Positions 27,601 through 38,299 of a DNA stretch of 64,000 bases are shown in pieces. The position numbers were made by a program, and so were the translations under genes. The notes under the pieces were generated by a model. It saw only the letters and a list, made by a program, of their open reading frames with translations, did no database searches and was not told where the DNA came from. Each line of letters opens with the position of its first letter. Position 1 is the first letter of the stretch. The stretch lies in contig JAVTVJ010000033.1 in NCBI GenBank assembly GCA_034509425.1, positions 7,533,925-7,597,924 of the forward strand, given 5' to 3'. This stretch comes from Eopsaltria australis. Its lineage: Eukaryota > Chordata > Aves > Passeriformes > Petroicidae.

Positions 27601-30494
27601 TTAAGATCTTCTGACCTTCACAGTACTAACACCAGCAGATTTTTCTAAGGATAACTGAGTCCTTCATAGGCATTGGCACATAAAAGCTGAACCCCCTCTC
27701 CATTGTCTTTCACTATAATGTTAAACAACGAAAAATAACACAAGCAATACTAGATATTCTACAAAGTGATACTCCATTAAACAAGTTCACCAGTTTAACA
27801 GAACTTTGAACACAGCAAGCTCTGACGAAACACTAAGAAAAGCATCAAGAGAAACAACTAATTTCATAAACAATAGAGGCATGCCCAAGAACAAAATACT
27901 GTTTGAGCTGAAAATCCACTGTTAAAATTTGGCACAGCTGAAAATTCAACAAGATATTAGACCAAAAAGATTTTCAGCTCTGCAGAAAATACATTTCCTC
28001 ACCTCACAGATAGAGCAAATCACTGTGTCCATCAGTATCAGAAGATACTACACGAGTTAAGTCCATAATGCAGTAATAGAGATCACAGTGTGTGACCACC
28101 AAAACAAACACTTAAAGGTAAAAACTCTTCAAGAGAAACCCTAAAAGCACAACTTAACAAGAAAGAAGGGTGACGACCTCCATGACAAGGGCACACCAGA
28201 ACAAAGTTTTGTCACCGGACATTTACTGCTGCTTCAATGCAGATGCAGCAAGAATGAACAGACTTATTTAAAGCTTCACACAAAAGACAGCCATAATCTC
28301 AGATAAGAAAATTTTAAAAGTATCTCCATCTTTAACTTCTGTTTCTGATAATAAAACATCTCAGCTATGCAGAATTCTTATACTAAAAAGCTATTACTAA
28401 ATGGCTTATAGCAACCCAATATGGCATAGTATAGGTCATATTTCTCTCAGAGACTTAGCGTATGAACTGATGTGCCAAAACAAGAACAGCTCTTTAGCAC
28501 TGTTCACTCATCATCACACTTGCATCAAAAGTCATTCAGGAGTAGTACAGGTAAAAACTGAAGAAAAGCAAAACTACAAAAATACCAAACCAAATAGTTC
28601 TCTCTACCCCCAGCTACCCCCTGAAGAATGTTTCTAAAACAGAAAACTGCACTTTATTTCAAGTTGCTACTAAAATCCTTAATACAGAATGAGACGATGT
28701 TTAATAGTTTAGGCATATGCCACCAGCTTTACTTTGTATCTGCCATATTGCTTGTTTCACATGCAAGTAAATTAAGCTTAAAACACAAAAACCGTAATTT
28801 TCAAACATTTACTGCCCTGAGAAGAAAAAAATTACAGACACAGTAAAGCCTCTCTCTGCTTTGGGAGTACTGACTGTTGTATATTAGAGTCACTCTGTTA
28901 AGTAATGACTGATCCAGGATGCATCGCTGCTGCAGCAGACTAACAAGCAGTTTCACATTCATATTCGACCCCCAGTGCTGAGACAACTGTTAAATACTCT
29001 TGTGTTTATTTTAAAACATAAACATTGTTTTCAGCTACAGGAACTACTTAGTAGGTCTATCTTATATACATCAATGGAAGTCCCCTGCATAGATACCAAA
29101 ACATACTCTTAACCTCGCCACCAAAGACAAGCCAATGTTAATCCAGTTGCTGGTGCACTAACAGCCAAAATTAAAATGAGCTTAAATATCAGTAACAATG
29201 AAAAAAGAAAGAAAACCAGAAAAGGATTAAACATCTTTGTAACTGTCATGATCTACACAAAGCCAGTTAATAAAGTAACTGCATGTCATTCACTTATTTT
29301 GAGTGTTACTTTTAAAGAAATGGGTAACAAACCAATGAAGTTATGATGACTTATACCATACTTGTACAAAGAACAAAAATAAAATTTACAAGTCACATTT
29401 CAAGCTGTCAAACAGCTTGTAGAGAGGGATGGGAAATATACCAGATTACTGTTTTGATATATTCACAAAACTATCAGTTTTAACACTGTGTGTTCAGATA
29501 AGCCATAAATATTAAAATTATCTGACCAAATTACGTCCTTGCCTGCATGCTGCAGCTTTTCCATTCAGTCTGTGCTAGGTCAAATTCAAATAACTGTCAG
29601 AAAGAAGAATACATCTTTTTAAAGTGTCTGAAACAAAATATACTCTTTACATGACTTTGTATAAAATGACTGGAGGTTAGAAGCAATAAACTCATTTGAA
29701 ACAAAGGCAGTTTCAATTAATTGCCATTCAGTTTTGAGCAGTCATTTTCCTATCCTATTCTGTGTGCAAAATTTGAGGGTATTTCATTGACTGAACTGCT
29801 TCAAAAGCTTTGCTGCAGCAAATCTTGCATTCAGGAACGGCACCAAATTGCACATAATTGAAAGTGATTCATTTTTAGATGCACTCGCTTGGCTTCTGTA
29901 GGTTCCTCAGGCTTTGGTGTAGGTAGCGCAAAAACATTAAGTCATACAGTCCTGCAGTAACTCTTTCACTCCATGAAGTGAGCAGCTGACTAAGGAGCTA
30001 CATTTTAGCATCTTCTCCTTGTTTCAGCTATTTACCTCTGTACAATAGTATTTTGCAACACACAGACCTTGGACCAAAGTAGCAACAACGCTTACTTTAA
30101 GGACAAGAATGTGTTTTGGAAAGCATGGCAGGTTATTAAGACATTGGCAACCCAAAACAATACTGCAATACAACTAACTCCTGATTACAGATATTAAAGC
30201 GTATTAAATCCTTGCAAAAATCTCCCTCCTCCCCCTTCCTCCAAATAAAATACTCAACTAGCTCTGATCTAACAGGGTTAAATCCTTCACATGTTTCAGC
30301 CACCAAGAAAAGATATCAGCTCAGGCTGGGATTTTTTAACGTTTTTCAATTAAAAACAGACACTACATTCATACCACTCTTCTTCCCAAGAGGAAGCTAC
30401 TAGGTTAAAGGGCAGCGTCCATAACACGAAATTGCAAATTACTTAATCTCCTTATTTTTCACACCGTAAATTGCACACACTACACTTCTGCAGG
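21646..30494. other. Intronic sequence, nothing recognised
   Basis: Nearly 9 kb of AT-rich intron adjoining the CpG island, with no CR1 or LTR copy that I can identify. One perfect short inverted repeat (8-bp arms, 3-base loop) lies at 29,401-29,419. Open frames are short and unsupported. Confidence 0.6.
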
Positions 30495-30728
30495 AGGCGG
30501 CCGGGACGAGGCACTAGGAAGGGGAAGAGTGGCCTGTCTGTACTAGATAGGGTCCTGCCCGGAGTTTAGGGAGCGCTGAGGGGGCTTCTGTCACACGCAC
30601 GACGGACGAGAAGATGAGCAGGTCGCGGGATTAACGAGGAGTTTGGGGAGGAAGAATGGCTGGAGAAGGGCCGTACGTGTAGGAGGGACACGGGGGCTGG
30701 GAGGATGCCGGTCCCTGTCGGTGGCACA

Positions 30729-30758
30729 GGGGCGGAGGGGCGCGGGGGCAGCCCCGGG
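30729..30758 (+). other. Predicted G-quadruplex motif in intron 1
   Basis: Four G-runs on the plus strand (30,729-30,732, 30,737-30,740, 30,744-30,748, 30,756-30,758) are separated by loops of 4, 3 and 7 bases. This is the NBEA template strand, 67-96 bases past the exon 1 donor. Confidence 0.55.
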
Positions 30759-30818
30759 AGGAGGTGGGCTGCGCGGGCCGGTGCCCGCCGGGGCGTCACC
30801 GGGGCGGGGTGCCCGGCC

Positions 30819-30826
30819 GCTTACCA
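30819..30826 (-). other. NBEA: NBEA exon 1 splice donor
   Basis: The minus strand reads TG|GTAAGC, with the last exon base at 30,825 and the first intron base at 30,824. Read-through past this point leaves the NBEA protein after one valine and enters a proline- and arginine-rich frame, as expected for intron. The junction is phase 0. Confidence 0.93.
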
Positions 30827-31109
30827 GGTTCAGCACCGTCTCCACGATGTCCCGGTTGCTGACCTCCCCAACCTGGATGAGTCCGATGAGGACGGCGAAT
30901 TTCATCCGGATATTGCGGATCGGCACCGACGGGTTAATCATCCCCGCGGGGAGCACCACGGACCCGGAGCCCGACGCCCTCAGCTCCCCCATCACCGCGA
31001 CGCTGCTGCTGCCGCCGCCGCCTCCACCGCCGCCTCCACCGCCGGCCCCGACGGAGATGAGTCCCGCGGGCTGCGGGTCCGGCCCCGACACCGGCTTCTC
31101 GCTCGCCAT
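30825..31109 (-). CDS. NBEA: Neurobeachin, exon 1 coding part (partial gene)
   Basis: Neurobeachin is a very large (about 2,900-residue) BEACH-domain protein. It anchors protein kinase A and acts in neuronal membrane traffic and receptor delivery to synapses (family knowledge). Seen here: 95 codons. Residues 1-56 are low complexity, with an 11-glycine run (23-33) followed by three serines. Residues 57-95 begin MINPSVPIRNIRMKF and end ETVLNL, which I recognise as the conserved start of the NBEA N-terminal helical region. Coding ends in phase 0 after CTG, followed by a GTAAGC donor; the known protein continues LVGGEF, expected in exon 2, which I do not find in the window. The start is firm because an in-frame TAA lies immediately before the ATG. 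Context around the ATG is middling (T at -3, G at +4). The BEACH, PH-like and WD40 domains lie outside the window. The paralogue LRBA is less likely given the match over residues 57-95. Confidence 0.97.
31002..31043 (-). repeat. NBEA: GGC/GGA repeat coding the NBEA polyglycine-serine run
   Basis: Eleven glycine codons (residues 23-33) mix GGC- and GGA-type units and are followed by three AGC serine codons. On the plus strand it reads as clustered CCGCCGCCT/CCACCG triplets. Glycine-run length in NBEA is expected to vary between species. Confidence 0.9.
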
Positions 31110-31175
31110 TTACCCCCCGCCGTTACCGGCACCTGCCGCCGCCGCCTCCCCGCCCGGCCGGGCCGAGCCGCGCAT
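31110..31175 (-). other. 21-codon upstream ORF abutting the NBEA start
   Basis: An ATG at 31,175 opens 21 codons rich in glycine, alanine and arginine and ends with TAA at 31,112-31,110. The next three bases are the NBEA ATG, in the same frame. The upstream ATG context is weak (T at -3, C at +4), so leaky scanning is plausible. Whether the peptide is made is unknown. Confidence 0.6.
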
Positions 31176-31455
31176 CCACCGCAGTCGCACCCGGCGGGGC
31201 CGCAGGGAGCCGGCCCGAGGCGCAGGCACCGTCCCAGGAGCCGCTCCCCCGCTCCGCTATAATGAGGGATTATTATGGGCGCCGATGCCCCGTTAGCCGA
31301 GGGCTGACCGGCCGGGGCCGCCTCCCCTTCGCGGGGCCGGGGCGCGGGTGGCGCCGAGCGCGGTGCGGCCCAGCGGGGACGAGCGGCGCGCGGGGCGGAC
31401 GGCGGCGCGAGCGATGCCGCTGCCGCTGTTGTTGTGGAGCCGAACCCGCCGCCGC

Positions 31456-31467
31456 TCACGCCGCCAT
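31456..31467 (-). other. Three-codon upstream ORF within the TISU motif
   Basis: ATG GCG GCG TGA encodes Met-Ala-Ala then stop. The ATG is the one in the TISU motif. It ends 346 nt before the NBEA start. If it lies in the mRNA it would be a minimal upstream ORF. Confidence 0.5.
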
Positions 31468-31471
31468 GTTG
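31460..31471 (-). promoter_or_regulatory. TISU / YY1 motif
   Basis: The minus strand reads CAACATGGCGGC, a perfect match to the TISU consensus SAASATGGCGGC and to the YY1 core. Such motifs usually sit within some tens of bases downstream of a transcription start, so a start near 31,475-31,500 is suggested. The orientation agrees with NBEA. Confidence 0.7.
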
Positions 31472-31924
31472 CCGCCCCCTGCCTGCGGTAGCTGCCAGGG
31501 CGCCTGCGCCGAGCCCGTCGGGGGAGTGGCCGGCCCGGGCCCCCCCAGCTGGCCGGGGCACAGGTGAGCAGGTGCGCGGGGCCGCCGCGCCGCCGCCTCC
31601 CGCCCGTGCGCTCGGGCCGCCGCCCTCCCGCTCGGGGAGATCCCGCACGGCTGCCCGAAGGGCCAGGGCGGAGACCCCCGTGCGCCCGCCCGGCCGCGCC
31701 CCGCCGCCCCAGGGCGCCCCCTGCGGGAGGGGCGGGTGGTGCGGCCGCACCGCGGGGCTGCAGAGGACAGGGCGGTGCCGCCTCTCGCCGCCACCGGGGT
31801 CCGCGAGTGAGGGCCTTGCGCTGCCCCCGGCCGGATGGGCAGAGCCGTGCGGCGCCCCTCGGGCCGCTCTCGCAGCTTCCAGCCCCTGCGCTGTCTGCCG
31901 CGCCTTTTGCGCCCTGGCCCCACG

Positions 31925-32115
31925 CTCTGTGTGTGAGGAAAGTGGCCGCGCACTGGAACAAATTGCCCGGGGAGATTGTGCGGTCTCCCTCACTGGGGAC
32001 ATTCGAGTGTCTCTATGCAGTTCTGTGCAATGTGGTCCAGGATGGCCCTGCTTGAGCAGGGAGGTTGCACCACCGTGGTCCCTTCCAACCTGACCCATTC
32101 GTGATGCTGTGAAAG
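31925..32115 (+). mobile_element. CR1 LINE 3' fragment at the CpG-island edge
   Basis: Sense CR1: 'gcactggaacaaattgcccg', 'ggagattgtgcggtctccct', 'gagcagggaggttgcacc', ending near 'gtgatgctgtgaaa', a worn version of the octamer tail. It lies just upstream of the inferred NBEA promoter, antisense to the gene. Its first bases keep the island's high CpG. Confidence 0.85.
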
Positions 32116-35100
32116 TGTTTGGGTAGGGACGTTTGGGGTGGGTTTTCTTGGCAACTCCAGTCTTCGAAAGTGGTGAGGTTGGAGTGAGCGTCAGGAGGTG
32201 TGCCTTGCTCCTGAGCTGGGCTCCCCTTTGGCATGGGGACAGACAGGGGAAAACTTGGGGTCAGCGAGTCTGTTGACTTATGTGCTGCTTGTTCAAGGAA
32301 AGGGATATATTCCCAGAGTTCTTTTTAATACTTGCATTGCTCTTGTTTTGTGGTGGTGTTACACAGAGCAATGTCCAGTCAAAATCAGTTTTCCCAAGCC
32401 CTTGGTTACAGTGATGCTCATGGCAATGAACATTTTTGTCAAGTCTCTCCAATACTAGAGAAACAGAAGTAGCTCCAATGCTTTGAGGTTACTCCAATTG
32501 TTTTAATAGTTGTTGTAAGTGTTGAATAAAGTTGTATATACTTGCTCTATGTGTGCTGGTGTTAATCCATACTTGTTAAAAAAGATGTTCTTGGCTTCAT
32601 AGTAGCTCTCATCACAAAGCTTACCCCCTGGTCATAGAATACCATTCATCCTCTCTCATACCATTCATACTCTTCTGTAGCCCCAGACTTGGGGTTTTGG
32701 CTGGATTACTGGTCCTCCTTATATCCAGCTTTTGGTTATAAACTGCAAAAACATGATGAATCAGCAGAACTGGATCAGTACATCATCCTAGATTACAGCA
32801 GCTGGTGTAAACTCCACCAAAAGAAGGAGAACACCTCAGTTCTGTACTAAGATTCATTTGCTGTATGTACTTGGAGATTCAATATGATACATTTACATTT
32901 TGGTAAAGTCCATGGGTGCTTGTCAGTACGTATATCCTGGATACATAGACATGACTAAAACAGCTGTGAAACATGGAACCAACATTATTTCAGAAAGCGG
33001 CAAAAGATGGGAAGAAAACCCGAAAGGTCATTTGTGAGAAATAAGAAAGCAAAGTATTCTTGGAAGAAATTCCCTTACAGTTTGCACCAGCAACAAGCAG
33101 TCATGTATGATTCATAATAAAGGTGTATTTTAATTTTTTATATTCATGGAGATGCCAAAAGTTCCATTCTCATTGGCCCCACAGCAGAACTACCACAGCT
33201 GAACACGCACTCACTTAACTGCTTTCAGGAATACATGACCTCTTTTGCAAAACTGAACTCTAAGCCTAGAACTCTGTAACAGTCACTAAAACGTGTAACA
33301 CCTTTAGGAGTTAGCCCACAACAGTCAGTTTTCTTCATTAGTCTCACATCTAGAACATCTATGTGGTGAGACATGTTGCTATAATTAGTATTGTTGGTTG
33401 AAAGCTTCATGTTGGCTGATGGGTTAACTGGTTTTTGTGTTCTGATTCATCTCGTGGTTACTGCCTGTCCTTGCCAAATGGTAGGAAGCTAAGTTATAAT
33501 TGCTTTTCTACTGGTAGGTGTATTAAATTGGATCTCTATTGACTTACTGACTTTCACAAATCCCAAAATAACTGAAGCTTTGAAATCCATTGTTAAATTT
33601 GCTTAAAATTTGTCAATGATGTGTTCATCTTTGTGATGGAACTGATGAACTAGTACCACATAACCACATAAACTTTTTTTCTCAAGAAAAGCAGGATAAA
33701 AAAATATGGTTTGATACATTTCATTTTCCATTCCACACTTCATGCTACTCTTCATGGAAGACTCCATCATTTGCCCATGTATCCAACTACTGCAGTAATT
33801 CCTAAATACTGCTGTTCCATGTACAACTATCAGTGCATTCTTCCACACTGAATTTCGGATAAAGTTGTGATCATGAGTTTCTTTAAAAGTTGTACTGGTC
33901 AAATCCTTTCTTATATAATATCCAGTTTGAACTGGTTAACATTTCCACTGCAGAAATCACGTAATGTACAATATGTAGTATTAGGAAATAAAAAACATTA
34001 AAAGATGGTTAATTCCCAACAATATGTTTAGCAGAAAAGACTTCCTTTAGTTCTTAAACTCATACTTGGTTTTACAAATAAATTTTTACAAAATTGTGTT
34101 CTCTTTTTATAAGCTGGAGTGTTGTTAAGATGTAGCTGTCTTCTCTAATCAACAGTGTTTGTTTTTGAAAAGCAAGCTTTCATTGAGGTGAGCCATTCAT
34201 CAACTCATGTGAACATTATTGTAGCACTGGCATTCTGAAAGAAAAACAAATTTGAAACATTAATCTCAGCCCTTTAGTAATTGCAGCCCTGATGTTCATT
34301 TGCTTCCATACTAACACCTCATCAGACTGAAAATTAAAGTAAGAGTACATACACAAGAAATGCTGCAGAACATGATTCGTATCTTTCCTTTGAAAGTATT
34401 GTTTGTCTCATCTTGATATTGACATATTCATTCCAAAGACTGTGAATTTCTCAGTAACAATTTCATTCATGAGATGTTTAGTTGGATCTCAGTCCAGCAA
34501 GGTGCTCAGTATTAGCAAATCAAAGTATTCGCATAATTGTAGCCATTTTTAGGTCAGCGTGCAAGATCAGACATTGACACAGGCCCAGACTAGGTGTGGC
34601 ATGAGTGAAAGATGCTGTGCGCTCCTTCATCTTTCACAAAAACAGGACTGAGGACAGGATCTGATCCTATCTCTTTCTGTACCTTTTACAACACTTGCTC
34701 CCCACTGAAATGAGAGAAAGCAATCCCTTTGCTTCCAGAGCATACTTTTCCCTCAGCTGTAATAGTTGACAGGAAGGATTTTTTTTCTGTGATATTCTTC
34801 AAATTTTCTCAGATTCCATTCTCCAAAATGCCAGAAGGTGGTCTCAAATATAATATCAGAAAACAAAGAAAAAGCCATGTTCCAACGTTTGCCACAAGCA
34901 GATGGGGAACAAAATAAAACTGACAAAGTTTAAAGTTTTAGCTCAATTTTTATTTCAGTTCTAAAATAAATTCTAGCAATACTACTTCATTTTTGGGGTA
35001 AAAAGATTATGTAATCATTCAACTGTGAAAGCTTGAAAGAACATGCTTTAGAAGACAGACTCTTGGCTACAAAACATGGAACTATTTCAGTAAATAGGGA

Positions 35101-35483
35101 CTGCTCTGTACATGCATATATTTACACTGACTATTAGAAAAAAAAAGTGGTTTTGTTAATAATGAAATTATATAGATCAGAACTGAACCATGTTTGAAAG
35201 AAGAGAATTTTCATTTATCTGCCACTGTGGCATCAAAATACAGCTTGCTTTACCATGTCCATATGAGGACTCCTGTTGTGTTTAATTAGATTATTCTCAT
35301 GAGTAAGGATAATGTGATTTGTTCCTGTGCCAGGATCAGGAAGTGCTATTAGCCCCTTTCTCTTGAAAACCAGGATTTCTTGTAAGTTAAAACAAAAAAA
35401 AAAAAAAAAAACACTGGCAAATGTAAAGAGAAAAGTCATCTCAGCATCTAATTTTCCCTGCTATGCATATGGGTTGCACTAAG
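32116..35483. other. Upstream intergenic sequence, nothing recognised
   Basis: AT-rich sequence just upstream of the NBEA promoter. It may hold regulatory elements, but none can be named from sequence. An A run (about 18 bases) sits at 35,394-35,411. No gene identified. Confidence 0.65.
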
Positions 35484-36350
35484 TAGAATCATAGAATGAT
35501 TTGGGTTGGAAGGGACCTTAAAGATCATTTATTTCCAAGCCCCTTCCATGGGCAGGGATACCACCCACTACACCAGCTTGCCCAGGACCCCACCCGACTT
35601 GGTCTTGAGCATTTCCAAGGATAGGGCATCCACGGTTTCTCTGGGCAGCCCGTTACAGTGTCTCAGCATCCTCACAGTGGCTTTCCTTCCTAACATCCAA
35701 TCTAAACTACTCTCAGGTTAAAGCCATTCCCCCTTGTCCTATCATTAGATGCCCTTTTGAATTGTCCCTCTCTGGCTTTCCTGTAAGGTCCCCTTAAAGT
35801 TCTGGAAGTTGCCATAAGGTCTTCCTGGAGCTTTCTCTTCTCCAGGCTGAATGACCCCCAGCTCTCTCAGCCTGTTGTTGTTGGAGAGCTGCTCCAGCCG
35901 TTTGATCATCACCATGGCCCTCCTCTGGTCTTGCTCCAACAAGTCCATGTCCTTCTTGTGTTTGGGACACTAGAGGTGGACGCAGTACTGCAGATGTGAT
36001 CTCACCCAAGCAGAGTGGAGGAGGAAAATCCTGTCCCTTGGCCTGCTGGCCACGCTGCTTTGGACACAGCCCAGAATGTGTTTGGCTTTCAGGGCTGTGA
36101 GTGCACATTGCTGGCTCATGAGCAACCTCTCATCCACCAACACCCCCAAACCCTTCTCCTCAGGGCTGTCCTCAATCCATTCTCTGCTCAGCCTGTATTT
36201 GTGCTTGGGATTGCCCTGAGTCAGGTGCAGGACCTTGCACTTGGCCTTGTTGAACTTCCCACGGTTGGCACAGGCCCACCTCTCAAGCCTGTCAAGGTCT
36301 CTGTGGAGGGCTTCCCATCCTTCCAGCACGTCAATCGTACCTCACAGCTC
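35484..36350 (-). mobile_element. CR1 LINE, 5'-truncated, with reverse-transcriptase tail
   Basis: A clear antisense CR1 of about 870 bp. It starts with the 3' end 'tagaatcatagaatgatttg' and 'gttggaagggaccttaaaga' and extends into ORF2. On the minus strand, 36,329-35,970 encodes the C-terminal tail of the CR1 polyprotein, including LERWACANRGKFNKAKCKVL and KGLGVLVDE. This frame runs about 119 residues before it is lost. It is among the youngest-looking copies here but lacks the catalytic part, so it is not mobile. Confidence 0.95.
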
Positions 36351-38299
36351 AGAGGTGTTTCACTCACTGTTTTTAACTTCCACATGACAGAGTGCATTAA
36401 AGCAGAAATTTAAAAAAACTGGTTAGAATTTTTTGCTACTCTGTAAAAAATTTCTACATGCTTTTTATACAACTTCTTACTTTAGTCTTGAAAGAGAGCA
36501 ATATTAAAAAAATACCTTGTACATATTTATTGAGGCAAGTTTTGTTATACCCTGTGCAATTTCAGAAACTCCGTAACAGACCATCCAAGTGAGATTCTCT
36601 ACATTTCAATCACAGTGAAGCAGATGAAGATGGTATGACTTCAGGAAGTTATTTTGGTTTTATTGCAATAAGTTATCCAAATAATTTGCTTGAGATTTTG
36701 GAAAATATAGTTATTATCAATAAGAAATTTATATTAATCTATATTAATCTCTCTGGCTTTTATATTGAGTATTAAAAATAGAATAGATATTATGTTTGTT
36801 CTGATGGTTGTAAATTCTACTGAGAATTCATTAAACCTAAGCTTTTAGAGTAAAAAGAGGTAATAATCTGAGAAGTAGTTGAACAGTTACCAGACCTACA
36901 TAAAACAGAACTTTTATATGAAGATATGTATTCATCTGTATTCAATTTTTCTTTTTTTTTTCTTAATTGCTTTTATGAGGGTATAATCATAGTAAAAGTT
37001 GCATAGATGTAAGTAGTAGGATTTGTATGTTTTGTTACAGAAAACATACAGCACAATTTGTTGTAGTAATGCATAGCTTAGGTTCTTGGCTTTGAAAGAG
37101 TTTAATCTGTGATTGTTTCACAAATCATGCTTTAAAACCACAAGTTTGAGCTGCTTATTCCATTTGGACATTTTATTCTCATTTTTCTCATAATTTGCAA
37201 GCATAACCATGATAGCCTTTTAACTAGTGAAATTAATACAATAATTTTTAGTATTGACATTATTATTAGATAAATTATTATGAAGGTCAATTATTAACAT
37301 TGATCTCTTTGTTGGTTCTCCATAACTGACTTTTCATTGATATTGATATCTCCACTCCTTGATCTCTGGATACCTCAGTCTGTGTTGTTGGCTCTTTCAT
37401 AATGGAAATGTGGTAACATGAGGGCCCATAAAGATCTATTTTCTTGACAACAGTTAGGATCTTAAGAAAAGTCCTGCTGATCTTCTCTTCTCCCCTTATA
37501 TTTCTACTCTTTGTCAAGCCCTCTTTTTTCATACACCATGTCATGCTTCCAGCTAACTTTAAGTGTTATCCTTCGATGATCAGCACTGTGGCCAAATCCC
37601 AGAGAAGTCAGTCCATGCTGCCATTGTTAGTCCAAGATACCTTTTACAACTAGATTTCCATGAGCTTTTGTTAGCATAAAATATTGTTTTTTATAAATTC
37701 CAAACTCTAATTAGGATTAAAAACATGTAAATTATTGTTACTTCTGACATGCTTCTTTTAGTGTGTTTCTTGACAATAACAGATGATGGAAATTAACTTT
37801 TAGTGGAAACACTGCCAAAAAGCAATGAACTAATTGTTGCTATGAAACATATATTTGTTGAAGAAAAAGACCTAATTCATCAACAAGTTGTGTTTATTTT
37901 ATATGCTCTGCATGCTTTCACTTTAGCTACTTGAAAGCAAATAAATGCTTAGACAGAAAGGATGTTGGTCACACACTTTGTCTATATGCTGCAGTATGAA
38001 CAGCAATAGGAGACACAAAGGATCACAAGCTCTTGTATGTTATTAGAAACATTTTTCCAAACACATATCATTAAATTATACCTTTTAGGACTTAACATTT
38101 ATAATACACCAAGGAGGAGAAATCAACAGAAAGTTTAAAATTTATAGGCTAGTTTATCTCAACAAAGTATATGCGATTGATGGCCAAATTTCATTATCAG
38201 GGAACACTCAACAATTTATTGATATATCATGGATATTATCAGCAGGAAACTACAGCAACTATGAGTATTATTTGACATTATTTCATGCTCTATTCAGCA
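36351..38299. other. Intergenic sequence, nothing recognised
   Basis: Very AT-rich. A short tandem 'tatattaatc' duplication occurs near 36,730-36,750. No gene or repeat family identified. Confidence 0.65.

Larger units (their letters stand above)
1..30824 (-). other. NBEA: NBEA intron 1, 5' portion (continues past the window's left edge)
   Basis: Everything left of the exon 1 donor on the minus strand is intron 1 by inference, because no sequence matching the next part of neurobeachin is found before position 1. The first 330 bases inside the intron are still CpG-rich; the rest is AT-rich. It carries a modest load of CR1 and LTR fragments, listed separately. No other gene is recognised in it. 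Confidence 0.88.
31110..31475 (-). other. NBEA: Probable NBEA 5' untranslated region
   Basis: If transcription begins near the TISU/YY1 motif at 31,460-31,471, the 5' leader would be about 360 nt and very GC-rich. Only two minus-strand ATGs occur between that motif and the NBEA start (31,467 and 31,175), and each opens a short upstream ORF. The extent is inferred; the start site needs cap-based data. Confidence 0.5.
30495..31945. promoter_or_regulatory. NBEA: CpG island and NBEA promoter region
   Basis: Base composition shifts abruptly from AT-rich flanks to very GC- and CpG-rich sequence over about 1.4 kb centred on NBEA exon 1. Many GC-box-like runs are present (for example GGGGCGGGGT at 30,801-30,810), as is an NRF1-like GGCGCCTGCGCC near 31,500 with one mismatch to the usual core. 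On the minus strand a weak TATA-like ATTATAG lies near 31,257-31,264. The exact start site cannot be read from sequence. This is the expected architecture for a brain-expressed gene with a CpG promoter. Confidence 0.92.

Noticed and set aside
30822..30845. REST/RE1-like half site TTCAGCACC on the plus strand at the exon 1 boundary
   Set aside because: Only the left half matches, the right half is absent, and the bases are fixed by coding and splice constraints.
30643..31296. A 217-codon plus-strand frame opposite NBEA exon 1
   Set aside because: It is the antisense shadow of NBEA exon 1 and its flanks; the proline run is the complement of the glycine tract.
30992..32098. A 368-codon open frame on the minus strand upstream of NBEA, and similar long frames on both strands of the island
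   Set aside because: Very GC-rich DNA lacks stop codons by chance. The frame is off-register with NBEA, rich in Arg/Ala/Pro/Gly, runs through a CR1 copy at one end and has no domain.
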